Shown here piece after piece: positions 45,487-53,796 of a stretch of DNA of 64,000 nt. The DNA is from Haemophilus parainfluenzae (GTDB taxonomy: Bacteria; Pseudomonadota; Gammaproteobacteria; Enterobacterales; Pasteurellaceae), in assembly GCF_003252725.1 (NCBI RefSeq), contig NZ_QEPO01000006.1, positions 62,001 to 126,000 of the forward strand, written 5' to 3'. Every line of letters starts with the position of its first letter. Within the stretch, counting starts at the first letter, position 1. The translations under genes and the position numbers were made by a program. The notes under the pieces were generated by a model. The model saw only the letters and a program-made list of their open reading frames with translations, made no database searches and was not told where the DNA came from.

Positions 45487-46605
45487 ATGAATTTAATCTC
45501 AACGTTAAAAATGACTGCATTATCGACCGCACTTTTATTGGTGGGTTGTTCAAGTAATACGACAACAACGACAACGTCATCCACCAAAAGTATTCCGTCA
45601 GTAAGCAGTAATGCTGTTTACAGCAAACCAAGAACCTTAGATAACTTTAATGACTATGTACAGTTCTTAAAAGGCAAAGCGGCTGCTGAAGGCGTATCAT
45701 TGTCAGTATTGAATGCACAAAATAATATTCAATATATGCAAAAGGCTGTAGATTTGGATCGTGCACAAGCGGGGAGAAGTCAGCGTAATGCGGATCAACC
45801 ACAGTTACCAAATCCAAACGGTACAACGAATTATCTGAATAAAGTGCTGACCCAAAACAAAGTGGATATTGCCGAAGAGCGTTATTGGGAAGTCCAAGCT
45901 CCATTACAACAAGCAAGCCAACGCTATGGTGTACAGCAAGAATATATCCTTGCTTTATGGGGTATGGAAAGTAGTTTTGGTTATTATCAAGGTAGCTATG
46001 ATGTGCTTTCAGCTTTAGCCACATTATCCTTTGATGGCAGACGTGAAGCCTTATTCAGTAAAGAATTTGTGAATGCGATGAAAATGTTAGAACGTGATCA
46101 TATTCAACGTCACAGAATGTTAGGTTCTTGGGCGGGCGCAATGGGGCAAACTCAATTTATGCCAAGCGCATTCTTAAATTATGCCGCAGATGGTAATAAT
46201 GATGGCGTGAAGGATATTTGGACGAACCAATTTGATGCGTTTGCTTCAATTGCAAATTATCTTCACACTGTTGGTTGGGATAATAAATTGCCTTGGGGTG
46301 TAGAAGTCACATTAAATCAACCATTAGATTTATCGCTTTCAGGCATTGAGAAGAACAAAGCGCGTTCACTCAGCGACTGGCAGTCTAAAGGTGTCACTTT
46401 AGCGAGTTTCAGCCAGCAAGAACAAGATAAACTTGCCGCGCTTTCTCAAGCCGATCTTTGGCTAGTTCGCCCTGATAAAGAAGTTGGTCGCGCATTCTTG
46501 GTCTCCAATAACTATCGCACGCTTTTAGATTGGAACAAATCAAATTACTTCGGCGTGAGCATCGGTATGTTTGCTGATCGCATTAAGATGGCCACTGGCT
46601 TGTAG
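45487..46605 (+). CDS. Lytic murein transglycosylase B-like lipoprotein
   Basis: 372 residues. The start at 45487 gives MNLISTLK... and a lipobox LLVGC at residues 17-21, so the mature protein is a lipoprotein. A Thr/Ser-rich linker (six Thr in a row) follows. The catalytic domain of the MltB family (SLT_2) has ALWGMESSFGYYQG with the catalytic Glu near residue 166 and GSWAGAMGQTQFMPSAFL near 220. It cleaves peptidoglycan glycan strands to 1,6-anhydro products. The signal peptide is partly encoded by an uptake signal (45526-45534). It is smaller than E. coli MltB paralogues with extra domains. Terminator downstream. Confidence 0.9.
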   Translation: MNLISTLKMTALSTALLLVGCSSNTTTTTTSSTKSIPSVSSNAVYSKPRTLDNFNDYVQFLKGKAAAEGVSLSVLNAQNNIQYMQKAVDLDRAQAGRSQRNADQPQLPNPNGTTNYLNKVLTQNKVDIAEERYWEVQAPLQQASQRYGVQQEYILALWGMESSFGYYQGSYDVLSALATLSFDGRREALFSKEFVNAMKMLERDHIQRHRMLGSWAGAMGQTQFMPSAFLNYAADGNNDGVKDIWTNQFDAFASIANYLHTVGWDNKLPWGVEVTLNQPLDLSLSGIEKNKARSLSDWQSKGVTLASFSQQEQDKLAALSQADLWLVRPDKEVGRAFLVSNNYRTLLDWNKSNYFGVSIGMFADRIKMATGL

Positions 46606-46622
46606 AAAATTATTTTCCTTTT

Positions 46623-46657
46623 ATAATCCAACAAAGCTTTGTTGGATTATTTTTTTA
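46623..46657 (+). terminator. Terminator after the lytic transglycosylase
   Basis: Perfect inverted repeat ATAATCCAACAAAG/CTTTGTTGGATTAT (46623-46650) followed by a run of seven T. Confidence 0.9.
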
Positions 46658-46685
46658 TCTGTAATTTGAATATTTGGAGAACACG

Positions 46686-47825
46686 ATGCAAAAAAAATGG
46701 CTTTCTATTTTATTGTTTGCACCTTTGATGCAGAGTAATTATGCCTTAGCTGATCAAGCTAAAGGAAAAGAATTGAATTATCAAGGATTGGGCGAAGTTC
46801 TGTTTTTTGATAAATCGCTTTCTTTTAATAAAACACAAAGCTGTTCAACTTGTCACAACCCTGGAACTGCTTTTGTGGATCAACGTAAAAATTCGGCAAA
46901 TCAAATGGTTTCAGAAGGGGATAATCCTCATCTTTATGGTAATCGCAATGCCAATACGGCGCTTTATGCGATGTTTTCACCAGATTTTCATTTTGATGAA
47001 AAAATTCAAGATTATGTGGGCGGACAATTCTGGGATGGGCGTGCAAAAGATTTAGCCGAGCAAGCAGGTGGTCCACCAGTTAATCCTGTAGAAATGGGCA
47101 TGCCAGATAAAAAATCGATTGTCGAACGTCTAAAAGCGAATGCAATTTATTACAAGGCAATTACGAATATTTATGGCGAAAGAATTTGGGAAGATACAGA
47201 CAAAATCTATGCCATTATGGAAAAAGCCATTGCGGAGTTCGAAAAGCATGAATTATTTGCGCAATTTTCTTCAAAATATGATCGTGCATTAAAAAATGAA
47301 GCGGAATTGACCGCACTTGAAGCGGAAGGTAAGGCATTATTTTTCGATAAAACACGAACAAACTGCAGTAACTGCCATCAATCAAGTGACGCGAACTCAG
47401 CAAAAGAAACCTTTACGAATTATCGCTATTACAATATCGGCGTGCCAAGTAACCAAGCGTTAATTAAGTTAAATAAACTTGCGGCTGATTATGTGGACAA
47501 TGGATTGTTGGATAATCCGATGGTGAAAGGCGATGAAAAGCAAAAAGGTAAATTTAAAGTGCCAACATTGCGTAACATTGGTGTCACAGCACCTTATATG
47601 CATAACGGCGTTTTCCGTGATTTAAAAACCGTCTTATTATTTAAAGATAGTTTTAATAATCCTAATCGTAAAATTAATCCTGAAACAGGAAAAGCATGGG
47701 ATAAAGCCGAATATGCTCAAACTATTAATCCTGATGTTTTAAAAGCCAAACCGCTTACAGATGAAGAGATTAATGCGTTAGAGGCATTCTTAAAAACATT
47801 AACTGACGAAGCTTACGAAGAATAA
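46686..47825 (+). CDS. Di-haem cytochrome c peroxidase (MauG/CcpA family)
   Basis: 379 residues, with a signal peptide ending ALA. Two haem-binding CxxCH motifs are visible: CSTCHNPG near residue 56 (high-potential domain by position) and CSNCHQSS near residue 226. FKVPTLRNIGVTAPYMHNGVF near 295 and the axial-ligand Met region follow the bacterial peroxidase pattern. It reduces H2O2 in the periplasm using electrons from a small cytochrome or cupredoxin. The ATG at 46686 has GGAG 7 bases upstream; an in-frame TTG four codons earlier overlaps that site. A cupredoxin gene 3.1 kb downstream could be its electron donor (inference). Confidence 0.9.
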   Translation: MQKKWLSILLFAPLMQSNYALADQAKGKELNYQGLGEVLFFDKSLSFNKTQSCSTCHNPGTAFVDQRKNSANQMVSEGDNPHLYGNRNANTALYAMFSPDFHFDEKIQDYVGGQFWDGRAKDLAEQAGGPPVNPVEMGMPDKKSIVERLKANAIYYKAITNIYGERIWEDTDKIYAIMEKAIAEFEKHELFAQFSSKYDRALKNEAELTALEAEGKALFFDKTRTNCSNCHQSSDANSAKETFTNYRYYNIGVPSNQALIKLNKLAADYVDNGLLDNPMVKGDEKQKGKFKVPTLRNIGVTAPYMHNGVFRDLKTVLLFKDSFNNPNRKINPETGKAWDKAEYAQTINPDVLKAKPLTDEEINALEAFLKTLTDEAYEE

Positions 47826-47873
47826 TTAAACGCCTGAGTTGAATTTAGCAATCGTTTTCGGTATTATGCACAA

Positions 47874-47888
47874 CGATAATTATTATCA
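47874..47888. promoter_or_regulatory. Fur box
   Basis: CGATAAT-T-ATTATCA matches the 7-1-7 Fur consensus TGATAAT-N-ATTATCA at 14 of 15 positions. It lies 37 bases before an iron-type ABC importer start, predicting iron repression of that operon. Confidence 0.88.
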
Positions 47889-47924
47889 TTTAAGTTGTTT
47901 AATTTTACTCAGGAGATTTTTCTT

Positions 47925-49040
47925 ATGAAAAGACGTTTTTCAACTTTAGCGATTGCTACTATTCTTGGTTTAAGTGCAGGTTTTGCCAATGCGGATCCCG
48001 TGAAAGTAAAAGATATACTTGATCGTGAAGTCACTGTAGATTTACCGGCAAAACGCGTGGTACTTGGTTTCTATTACCAAGATTATATGGCAGTCGGTGG
48101 TGACAAAGCGTTAGATAACGTTGTCGGTTTTTCTAAGAAAGTATGGTCTTCTTGGGCGCCAGCAAGCTGGGAGTTATTCAGCAAGGCGGTGCCAAAATTA
48201 AATCAATTAGATGATGTGGGTGAAGTAGAAGAAGGCACGTTCTCTGTGGAAAAAGTGCTTTCATTAAAACCGGATCTTTTAGTCTTAGCTGATTGGCAGT
48301 ACGAAATGCTAGGATCTGATTTAGATGCTATCAATGAAGCGGGTATTCCAATTGTTGTATTAGATTACAACGCTCAAACCTTAGATAAGCACATTAAATC
48401 TACTGAAATTATTGGCGAATTAACAGGTCAGAAAGATCGTGCCGCAAAAATTGCGAAAGAATACAAAGACATTGTAGAGCATATTCAAACGACGGTTAAA
48501 AATGTAAAATTAGCAAAACAACCGAAAGTGTATGTGGAGTTTGGGCGTGGTGGCCCAGCTGAACAAGGGATGACCTTCTTCTCTAGCATGTGGGGCTCTA
48601 TGATTAGCCTTGTAGGTGCAGAAAACGTGGCGCCTGCAGAAATTGGTAAATGGGGTACATTGGCTGCAGAGAAAGTGTTAGCCGCGAAACCAGATGCAAT
48701 TATTATTACAGGCCGTGAAACTGAATTGAAGAAAAATCAAGACGGTATGGTAATGGGCTTTGGTATTGAAAAAGCGGAAGCGGAACGTCGTTTAAACGCA
48801 TTTAAACATCGTGCAGGTTGGGCTGAATTACCGGCAGTGAAAAACAACCGTGTTTACGCAGCCTATCATGCGAACTCTCGTACTCTATCAGACAGTGCTT
48901 CAGTTCAGTTTGTAGCTAAAGCCGCTTATCCTGATCTGTTTAAAGATTTAGATCCGCAACAAACTTACTTAAACTTCTATAAAAACTACTTACCGGTTAC
49001 CCCGGAAGGTACGATTTATCTTTTCCCTGAAACCAAATAA
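47925..49040 (+). CDS. Periplasmic substrate-binding protein, FecB/BtuF family iron ABC transporter
   Basis: 371 residues with a signal peptide (cut after ANA). It has the helical-backbone periplasmic binding fold of cluster-A proteins: KVKDILDREVTVDLPAKRVV, then LKPDLLVLADWQYE, GIPIVVLDYN and AKPDAIIITGRETE. Ligand could be a siderophore, haem or free ferric iron; Trp/Tyr-rich loops near 60-80 (YYQDYM, WSSWAPASW) may stack on a ligand. It starts at ATG 47925 with AGGAG upstream, behind a strong Fur box. First gene of a four-gene operon. Ligand cannot be decided from sequence. Confidence 0.85.
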   Translation: MKRRFSTLAIATILGLSAGFANADPVKVKDILDREVTVDLPAKRVVLGFYYQDYMAVGGDKALDNVVGFSKKVWSSWAPASWELFSKAVPKLNQLDDVGEVEEGTFSVEKVLSLKPDLLVLADWQYEMLGSDLDAINEAGIPIVVLDYNAQTLDKHIKSTEIIGELTGQKDRAAKIAKEYKDIVEHIQTTVKNVKLAKQPKVYVEFGRGGPAEQGMTFFSSMWGSMISLVGAENVAPAEIGKWGTLAAEKVLAAKPDAIIITGRETELKKNQDGMVMGFGIEKAEAERRLNAFKHRAGWAELPAVKNNRVYAAYHANSRTLSDSASVQFVAKAAYPDLFKDLDPQQTYLNFYKNYLPVTPEGTIYLFPETK

Positions 49041-49055
49041 AGGAAACGTTAATTA

Positions 49056-50105
49056 ATGAAAAACAATTCTGTTGTAGCAGATATTGTGGCTAACCAGCGT
49101 AAGCTTGAACGCAAACGCTGGTTTGTTATTTTATCTTTTCTTGTGATTGGCGTGGTCAGTCTTATTCTCGACGTGATGACAGGCCCAGCGATGCTATCGG
49201 TATCTGAAGTTGTGAATGCGTTATTCGGTATCGGTGAAGTCGATAAAATGACTAACAATATTGTGCATAATTTACGTTTACCGATGGCAGTGATGGCGCT
49301 TGTAGTCGGGGCAACACTGGCTGTAGGTGGGGCAGAGATCCAAACCTTATTAAATAACCCCATGGCAAGTCCTTATACATTAGGACTCGCTGCAGCAGCA
49401 GGTTTTGGGGCTTCTGTTGTAATTGCTTTCGGAAGTTTTGGTTTACCGGTACAAGTTGCAGTGCCAATTGGTGCGTTTGTCATGACCATGCTCGCGTCAG
49501 GGATTCTTTTCTTGTTCGCGTCTAAACGTCGTTTTAATTCTGAAATGCTCGTACTGGTAGGGATTGCATTGCTCTTTATTTTCCAATCCTTACTCTCATT
49601 AGTACAATTTATTTCGGCTCCCGAAGTCTCGCAACAAATTCTGTTTTGGCTATTCGGTAGCTTAAATAAAGCTACGTGGCAAAGTTTAATCATCATTATT
49701 GTCGTTACCACAATTTGTGTCGCATTACTTTCCAAAGAGCTTTGGAAATTGACCGCACTTCGTTTAGGTGAAGATCGTGCAGCGAGTCTTGGTATCAATT
49801 TGCAAGTATTACGTATTAAGGTTTTAGTTCTTGTCGCAATGATGACGGCGACAGCAATTAGTTTCGTTGGCGTGATTGGCTTTATCGGCTTAGTTGCACC
49901 ACATGTTGCTCGCATGTTACTTGGTGAAGATCAACGTTTCTTCTTACCGGGCGCAATGTTAGTCGGTGCAGCATTCTTATCCCTTTCTTCGGTATTGTCC
50001 AAAGTTATTATCCCTGGAGCATTGTTCCCAGTGGGGATTGTCACCTCGTTTATTGGGGTGCCTTTCTTCTTTTGGATTATTTTAAATAACAAGAGGGGAC
50101 AATAA
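49056..50105 (+). CDS. Iron ABC transporter permease, FecCD family
   Basis: 349 residues with nine or ten transmembrane helices. FecCD/BtuC hallmarks are LRLPMAVMALVVGATLAVGG near 70, NNPMASPYTLGLAAAAGFGA near 95, and the coupling-helix region GFIGLVAPHVARMLLGEDQRF near 270-290. A homodimer would form the channel. It overlaps the ATPase gene by one base. An uptake signal at 49752 lies inside. Confidence 0.92.
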   Translation: MKNNSVVADIVANQRKLERKRWFVILSFLVIGVVSLILDVMTGPAMLSVSEVVNALFGIGEVDKMTNNIVHNLRLPMAVMALVVGATLAVGGAEIQTLLNNPMASPYTLGLAAAAGFGASVVIAFGSFGLPVQVAVPIGAFVMTMLASGILFLFASKRRFNSEMLVLVGIALLFIFQSLLSLVQFISAPEVSQQILFWLFGSLNKATWQSLIIIIVVTTICVALLSKELWKLTALRLGEDRAASLGINLQVLRIKVLVLVAMMTATAISFVGVIGFIGLVAPHVARMLLGEDQRFFLPGAMLVGAAFLSLSSVLSKVIIPGALFPVGIVTSFIGVPFFFWIILNNKRGQ

Positions 50106-50878
50106 TGTTAGAATTAAAGAATCTTACGGTAAAACGAGGTGATCTCACCGTTGCTGATCACATTAATGTCCGTTTTGAAGAAGGTAAAGTTTACACGGTG
50201 CTTGGGCCAAACGGCACGGGAAAATCCTCCATGCTGAAAACCATTTTTGGTGAATTACCACATGAAGGAATGATTACCTATCAAGGCAAACAGCTAGAAC
50301 GGACGAAGTTAGCAGATTGGCGTAAACCAATTGGCTATATGCCTCAAGATAGCCGAGTAGATGCAAGCTTGACCGCACTTGAAGTTGTCCTTTTGGGACG
50401 AATGGATAGTCTAACGATGCGAGTGAGCGATGAGCTTCTCACTGAAGCAGCAAGTATTATGGCACAATTAGGCATTGGTCATTTAGCCCATCGTGATATT
50501 CTGAATCTCAGTGGTGGACAACGTCAAATGGTGATGTTTGCCCAGGTTTTATTACGTGAGCCACAAATTTTAATGTTGGACGAGCCGGTGAGTGCGTTAG
50601 ATATGCATCATCAGCTTAATCTATTAGAAGAAGTTTACACCTATACGAAACAGAAAAATCTGATTACTATAATGGTATTACATGATTTAAGTCTTGCCGC
50701 TCAATTTTCAGATGAGTTGATTTTACTCGGCGAAGGTAAAGTGCAAGGCGTGGGCGATGCTCATCATGTTTTACAAGTCGAAACCATTAATCGTTTATAT
50801 CGTGTAAACGTTGAATTATTACAATGTAGCGCAGGTTTGCCAGTGATTCGTCCACAGCGTAAATCAGCACATTCTTAA
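50105..50878 (+). CDS. Iron ABC transporter ATP-binding protein, FecE family
   Basis: 257 residues. Walker A GPNGTGKSS near residue 37, Q-loop YMPQDSRVDASL, signature LSGGQRQM near 137, Walker B ILMLDEPVSALD and switch His in VLHDLSLAAQF. It powers the FecB-FecCD importer. It overlaps the permease gene by one base and is followed after 13 bases by a cupredoxin gene in what looks like one transcript. Confidence 0.94.
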   Translation: MLELKNLTVKRGDLTVADHINVRFEEGKVYTVLGPNGTGKSSMLKTIFGELPHEGMITYQGKQLERTKLADWRKPIGYMPQDSRVDASLTALEVVLLGRMDSLTMRVSDELLTEAASIMAQLGIGHLAHRDILNLSGGQRQMVMFAQVLLREPQILMLDEPVSALDMHHQLNLLEEVYTYTKQKNLITIMVLHDLSLAAQFSDELILLGEGKVQGVGDAHHVLQVETINRLYRVNVELLQCSAGLPVIRPQRKSAHS

Positions 50879-50891
50879 GAAGGAAATGAAA

Positions 50892-51326
50892 ATGAAGAAA
50901 ATCGCACTTGCAGCATTATTAGGTTTAAGCTTTGCTGCTCAAGCCGCTCATCATGACATCAAAATGTTGAATTCAAGCAGTGAAGGCTCAATGGTTTTTG
51001 AACCCGGTTATTTAAAAGTACAACCAGGTGATACGGTGACATTCCGTCCAGAAAATAAAAGTCACTTTGTGCACAGCAAAGCGATTCCTGAAGGTGCACA
51101 AAAATTCCAATCTGAAGAAGATCAGGAACTCACGATCACTTTAGATAAAGAAGGTGTTTATGTTTATACTTGCCCAGTACACCGTTCAATGAATATGAAT
51201 GGTGTGATTCAAGTGGGTGATAATCTACCAAACAAAGAACAAGCAGAGAAAGTGGTGAAAGACCTTGAGAAGAAATCTATGACGAACAAAGGTCGTCTTG
51301 AAAAATATTTTGCTCAAGTAAAATAA
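50892..51326 (+). CDS. Pseudoazurin-like cupredoxin
   Basis: 144 residues with a signal peptide ending AQA. The type I copper ligands are visible as His near 57 (SHFVHS), Cys, His and Met in YTCPVHRSMNMNG near 96-103. The small domain accepts and donates electrons in the periplasm. I choose the second ATG (50892), 7 bases after AGGA, because the first at 50886 is only 1 base away from it. It is co-directional with the iron ABC operon, so copper protein and iron uptake may be coexpressed under Fur. Ends before a terminator. Confidence 0.87.
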   Translation: MKKIALAALLGLSFAAQAAHHDIKMLNSSSEGSMVFEPGYLKVQPGDTVTFRPENKSHFVHSKAIPEGAQKFQSEEDQELTITLDKEGVYVYTCPVHRSMNMNGVIQVGDNLPNKEQAEKVVKDLEKKSMTNKGRLEKYFAQVK

Positions 51327-51337
51327 TTATTGAAATC

Positions 51338-51371
51338 GATGCGCCAGTTTAATGATTGGCGCATCTTCTTT
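51338..51371 (+). terminator. Terminator after the cupredoxin gene
   Basis: GATGCGCCA (51338-51346) pairs with TGGCGCATC (51357-51365), loop 10 bases, then TTCTTTAT. The T-tract is moderate. Confidence 0.75.
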
Positions 51372-51396
51372 ATGCTTAAACCAGTCATTATTTACT

Positions 51397-52218
51397 ATGC
51401 TTACGATTACCACTTGCAAAACTTATCCTTCAGCTCCTCAAAATCTTATTCCTGTACAAGCACAACTTTCTAATCAAGGTATTCCGACTCAATTTTTGCC
51501 TTGGCAAGAAACATTACAAAGTCATTTTATTCTGCCTTTAGCGGCATGGGATTACGCAAATTTCTACAATGAATTTACTCAATGGATTAAACTGCATAAG
51601 AATGCATTCATAAATCCTGCGGAATTAATGTTATGGAATAGCCATAAAGGCTATTTATGTGATTTACAGAATTGGGGCATCAATGTTATTCCAACTATTA
51701 TTTGCTCAACAAAAACATCTGAAATTTTGACCGCACTTGAACGCCAAGATTGGCCAGAATTTGTGATTAAACCTGCTGTAGGACAGAGTGGTAATTTGGT
51801 AACAAAATTAAAACAAGGTGAAGCATTACCCGATCTTTCTGCGTATGGTGAGCAAGTTGTGTTACAGCCGTTTATTCCTGAAGTGGCCACAAATGGTGAA
51901 ACCAGTTTGATTTTTTTCAATGGTGTATTTAGTCATGCTATTCGCCGACAGCCGCCTCAAAATGAATGGAGAGCGAATTCACAATATAAAGTTGAAATTA
52001 TTCCTGTAGAGGTTGATGATCATATTATTGAAACAGCATACCATGTTTTACATAAATTGCCTGAAATGCCCGTCTATGCACGCGTAGATGGAACGATTAT
52101 TCACAATCAATTTCTATTGAATGAATTAGAATTGATTGAACCTGCGTTATATTTAGATCGTTGGGAAGGGGCGACGGAGCGATTTGTGGATGTGTTGAAA
52201 AGTAGAATATTAAAATAA
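51397..52218 (+). CDS. Orphan ATP-grasp ligase-like protein
   Basis: 273 residues from the ATG at 51397. The second half has an ATP-grasp core: FVIKPAVGQSGNLVTKLKQG near 125-145, GEQVVLQPFIPEVATNGETS near 160-180, the loop LIFFNGVFSHAIRR, and the metal-binding end YARVDGTI followed by LNELELIEPALYL. It most resembles the glutathione-synthetase-like ATP-grasp proteins of the DcsG type, which join a carboxylate to an amine or thiol. No biosynthetic partner lies nearby, so the substrate is unknown. It has its own terminators on both sides. There is no signal peptide. Confidence 0.75.
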   Translation: MLTITTCKTYPSAPQNLIPVQAQLSNQGIPTQFLPWQETLQSHFILPLAAWDYANFYNEFTQWIKLHKNAFINPAELMLWNSHKGYLCDLQNWGINVIPTIICSTKTSEILTALERQDWPEFVIKPAVGQSGNLVTKLKQGEALPDLSAYGEQVVLQPFIPEVATNGETSLIFFNGVFSHAIRRQPPQNEWRANSQYKVEIIPVEVDDHIIETAYHVLHKLPEMPVYARVDGTIIHNQFLLNELELIEPALYLDRWEGATERFVDVLKSRILK

Positions 52219-52224
52219 GAGAAT

Positions 52225-52257
52225 AAAAAAACCTTACTTGTTACAGTAAGGTTTTTT
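52225..52257. terminator. Bidirectional terminator
   Basis: AAAAAACCTTACT/AGTAAGGTTTTTT stem with a TGTTAC-type loop between convergent ATP-grasp and lipoprotein genes. Confidence 0.88.
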
Positions 52258-52272
52258 ATCTTTAACGATTAA

Positions 52273-52887
52273 TTATTTTGCAGCTGGAGCAGCTGGTGCT
52301 GCAGGCGCAAATTTTTGTGCTAAATCAGCACCGTCTTTTTGTAATTTAGCTACTGCAGCTTGTAGTTTTTCAACTTTAGCTTGGTAAGCTTTAGTTTGTT
52401 CTTCAGTTGGCGCTTTAGTTGCTAAGTTTAATTGATCAACTAATAATTCGCTTGATAATGCAAGCACTTCTTTATTTTGATCTTTAATGTTTTTCACTGA
52501 AGGCGCAGTAATATCTAATTTATCTAAGCTTGCAATAGTATCTTCAACAGTTTTGTTGAAAGTTTTGATTGCTTCTTCAATTTTCTTATCATCTTTTGCT
52601 TGAACAGCAGCAGTTAAATCAGATTGAAGTTTTTGTTGTGCAGCCATTTGAGCTTGAGCTTGGCTTGCATTCCATTCAAGTAATTTGTTGTAGTCAGCTT
52701 GCTCTTGAGCTGGAGTTGCTTCAGCTGGTTTAGCCGCTTCAGCCGGTTTTGCTGCTTCTTGTTTAGCTTCTGGAGCTGGCTGAGTTGTTTCAGGTTTTGC
52801 CGGAGCTGGTTTATCTGCTGGTTTATCACAAGCAGTTAAGAATAATGCAAATAATGCAGTTGCACTGATTTTAGTAAATTTGTTCAT
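52273..52887 (-). CDS. Ala/Pro/Lys-rich lipoprotein of unknown function
   Basis: 204 residues from the ATG at 52887 (AGGA upstream). Lipobox LTAC at residues 17-20. A low-complexity linker of Lys-Pro-Ala repeats (about 21-65, KPAEAAKPAEA) leads to a long helical, Gln/Lys/Asp-rich domain (about 68-195) likely to be a coiled coil, and the end is APAAPAAPAAK. The repeats in the linker are coded by similar 18-base units near 52700-52760 and could vary in length between strains. No family recognised. It is separated from the cytochrome c gene by 100 AT-rich bases, so it is probably not part of the iron operon. Confidence 0.75.
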   Translation of the reverse strand: MNKFTKISATALFALFLTACDKPADKPAPAKPETTQPAPEAKQEAAKPAEAAKPAEATPAQEQADYNKLLEWNASQAQAQMAAQQKLQSDLTAAVQAKDDKKIEEAIKTFNKTVEDTIASLDKLDITAPSVKNIKDQNKEVLALSSELLVDQLNLATKAPTEEQTKAYQAKVEKLQAAVAKLQKDGADLAQKFAPAAPAAPAAK

Positions 52888-52987
52888 AAACAATCCTTTA
52901 TTGATATATAAAAATTTCTTAGCTTATAAAAACTAAGCCTCTTCTAAGACCTTATATTTTAAAATTAGTTTAAAAAAATTTCAAAAA

Positions 52988-53311
52988 CTATTTTAATGTT
53001 TGAATATATTCACTTAAATTATGAATGTCTTGCTCACTTAAACGTTGTTTTGCAGGGCTTCCTGCACTAGGAATATTTCCTGCTTTTCGTTCTGAAAGTG
53101 CGGTTGAAATTTCTTCTGGTTTTAGTTGATTAATAATTTTAGACTCACCCATTGCTGGTTTTTCGCCTTGTTTCCCATGACAAGTTGCACAAGAGCGTTT
53201 ATATACCTTTTCTGCTTTCACTAAATCAGCTTCGGCAGAAAGCGCAGGTGTGGCAAATAAAAAACCTAAAACGGGTAAAAGTGCAGAGAGTAAGTAAATT
53301 CGTTTTTGCAT
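52988..53311 (-). CDS. Small periplasmic cytochrome c
   Basis: 107 residues, signal peptide ending LSA, and one haem motif CATCH near residue 40, with a likely Met ligand later (PSAGSPAKQRLSEQD region). It is a class I monohaem cytochrome, last in the operon that starts with the FTR1 gene. In the related Campylobacter and enterobacterial systems the equivalent downstream genes encode thioredoxin-like and redox proteins thought to serve the iron reductase step. Spacing to the TlpA-like gene is 5 bases. Confidence 0.85.
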   Translation of the reverse strand: MQKRIYLLSALLPVLGFLFATPALSAEADLVKAEKVYKRSCATCHGKQGEKPAMGESKIINQLKPEEISTALSERKAGNIPSAGSPAKQRLSEQDIHNLSEYIQTLK

Positions 53312-53316
53312 TTTGG

Positions 53317-53796
53317 CTAGCCTTTAAATAATTTATCTAAATCTTCTGAGGGAATCGCACCTTCATATTTAGCCTGAATATTGCCTTCAGGTGTGATCAC
53401 AAAACTTGTTGGCGTGCCGATAAGCTGATAGCGTTCAGCAGTAATTTTTAATTGGTCTTTAATAACCGGCAGTGTAAGCTGACGTTTGGCGACCACGGCT
53501 TTAGTATCCACTTTATCCCCATCTACGTTAATAGCGATAAGCTGAACTTTATTTGGATTAGCTTCGGCCAATTTTTCGAATTCTTTTAATTCTGCGACAC
53601 ATCGTCCACAGGTTTCAGACCAAAATGTCAGTAAGCGAGTGCCTTTCCAATCATCAAGTTTCACTTCTTTCCCTTGTAAATCATAGGCAGCGATGTCTGG
53701 AGCTTTTTGACCAATCGCAGCGATTTCGTCTTTACAAGAAACACTGCCGAAAATGACCGCACTTATGGCGAGTAGTTTTACGAATTTATTTTTCAT
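53317..53796 (-). CDS. TlpA-like thioredoxin-fold lipoprotein
   Basis: 159 residues. The N-terminus is hydrophobic and ends SVSC, probably a lipobox. The thioredoxin fold has the active-site pair in WSETCGRCVAEL near residue 64 and the cis-Pro in IGTPTSFV near 130. It could reduce disulfides of the operon's periplasmic proteins. It overlaps the ABC ATPase gene by 11 bases. A homologous gene is present in the Campylobacter jejuni P19 cluster (cj1665-like). Confidence 0.85.
   Translation of the reverse strand: MKNKFVKLLAISAVIFGSVSCKDEIAAIGQKAPDIAAYDLQGKEVKLDDWKGTRLLTFWSETCGRCVAELKEFEKLAEANPNKVQLIAINVDGDKVDTKAVVAKRQLTLPVIKDQLKITAERYQLIGTPTSFVITPEGNIQAKYEGAIPSEDLDKLFKG

Noticed and set aside
52273-52887. 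Lipoprotein as part of the fet iron operon
   Set aside because: A gap of 100 AT-rich bases, its own ribosome binding site and lack of metal motifs give no support for linkage.
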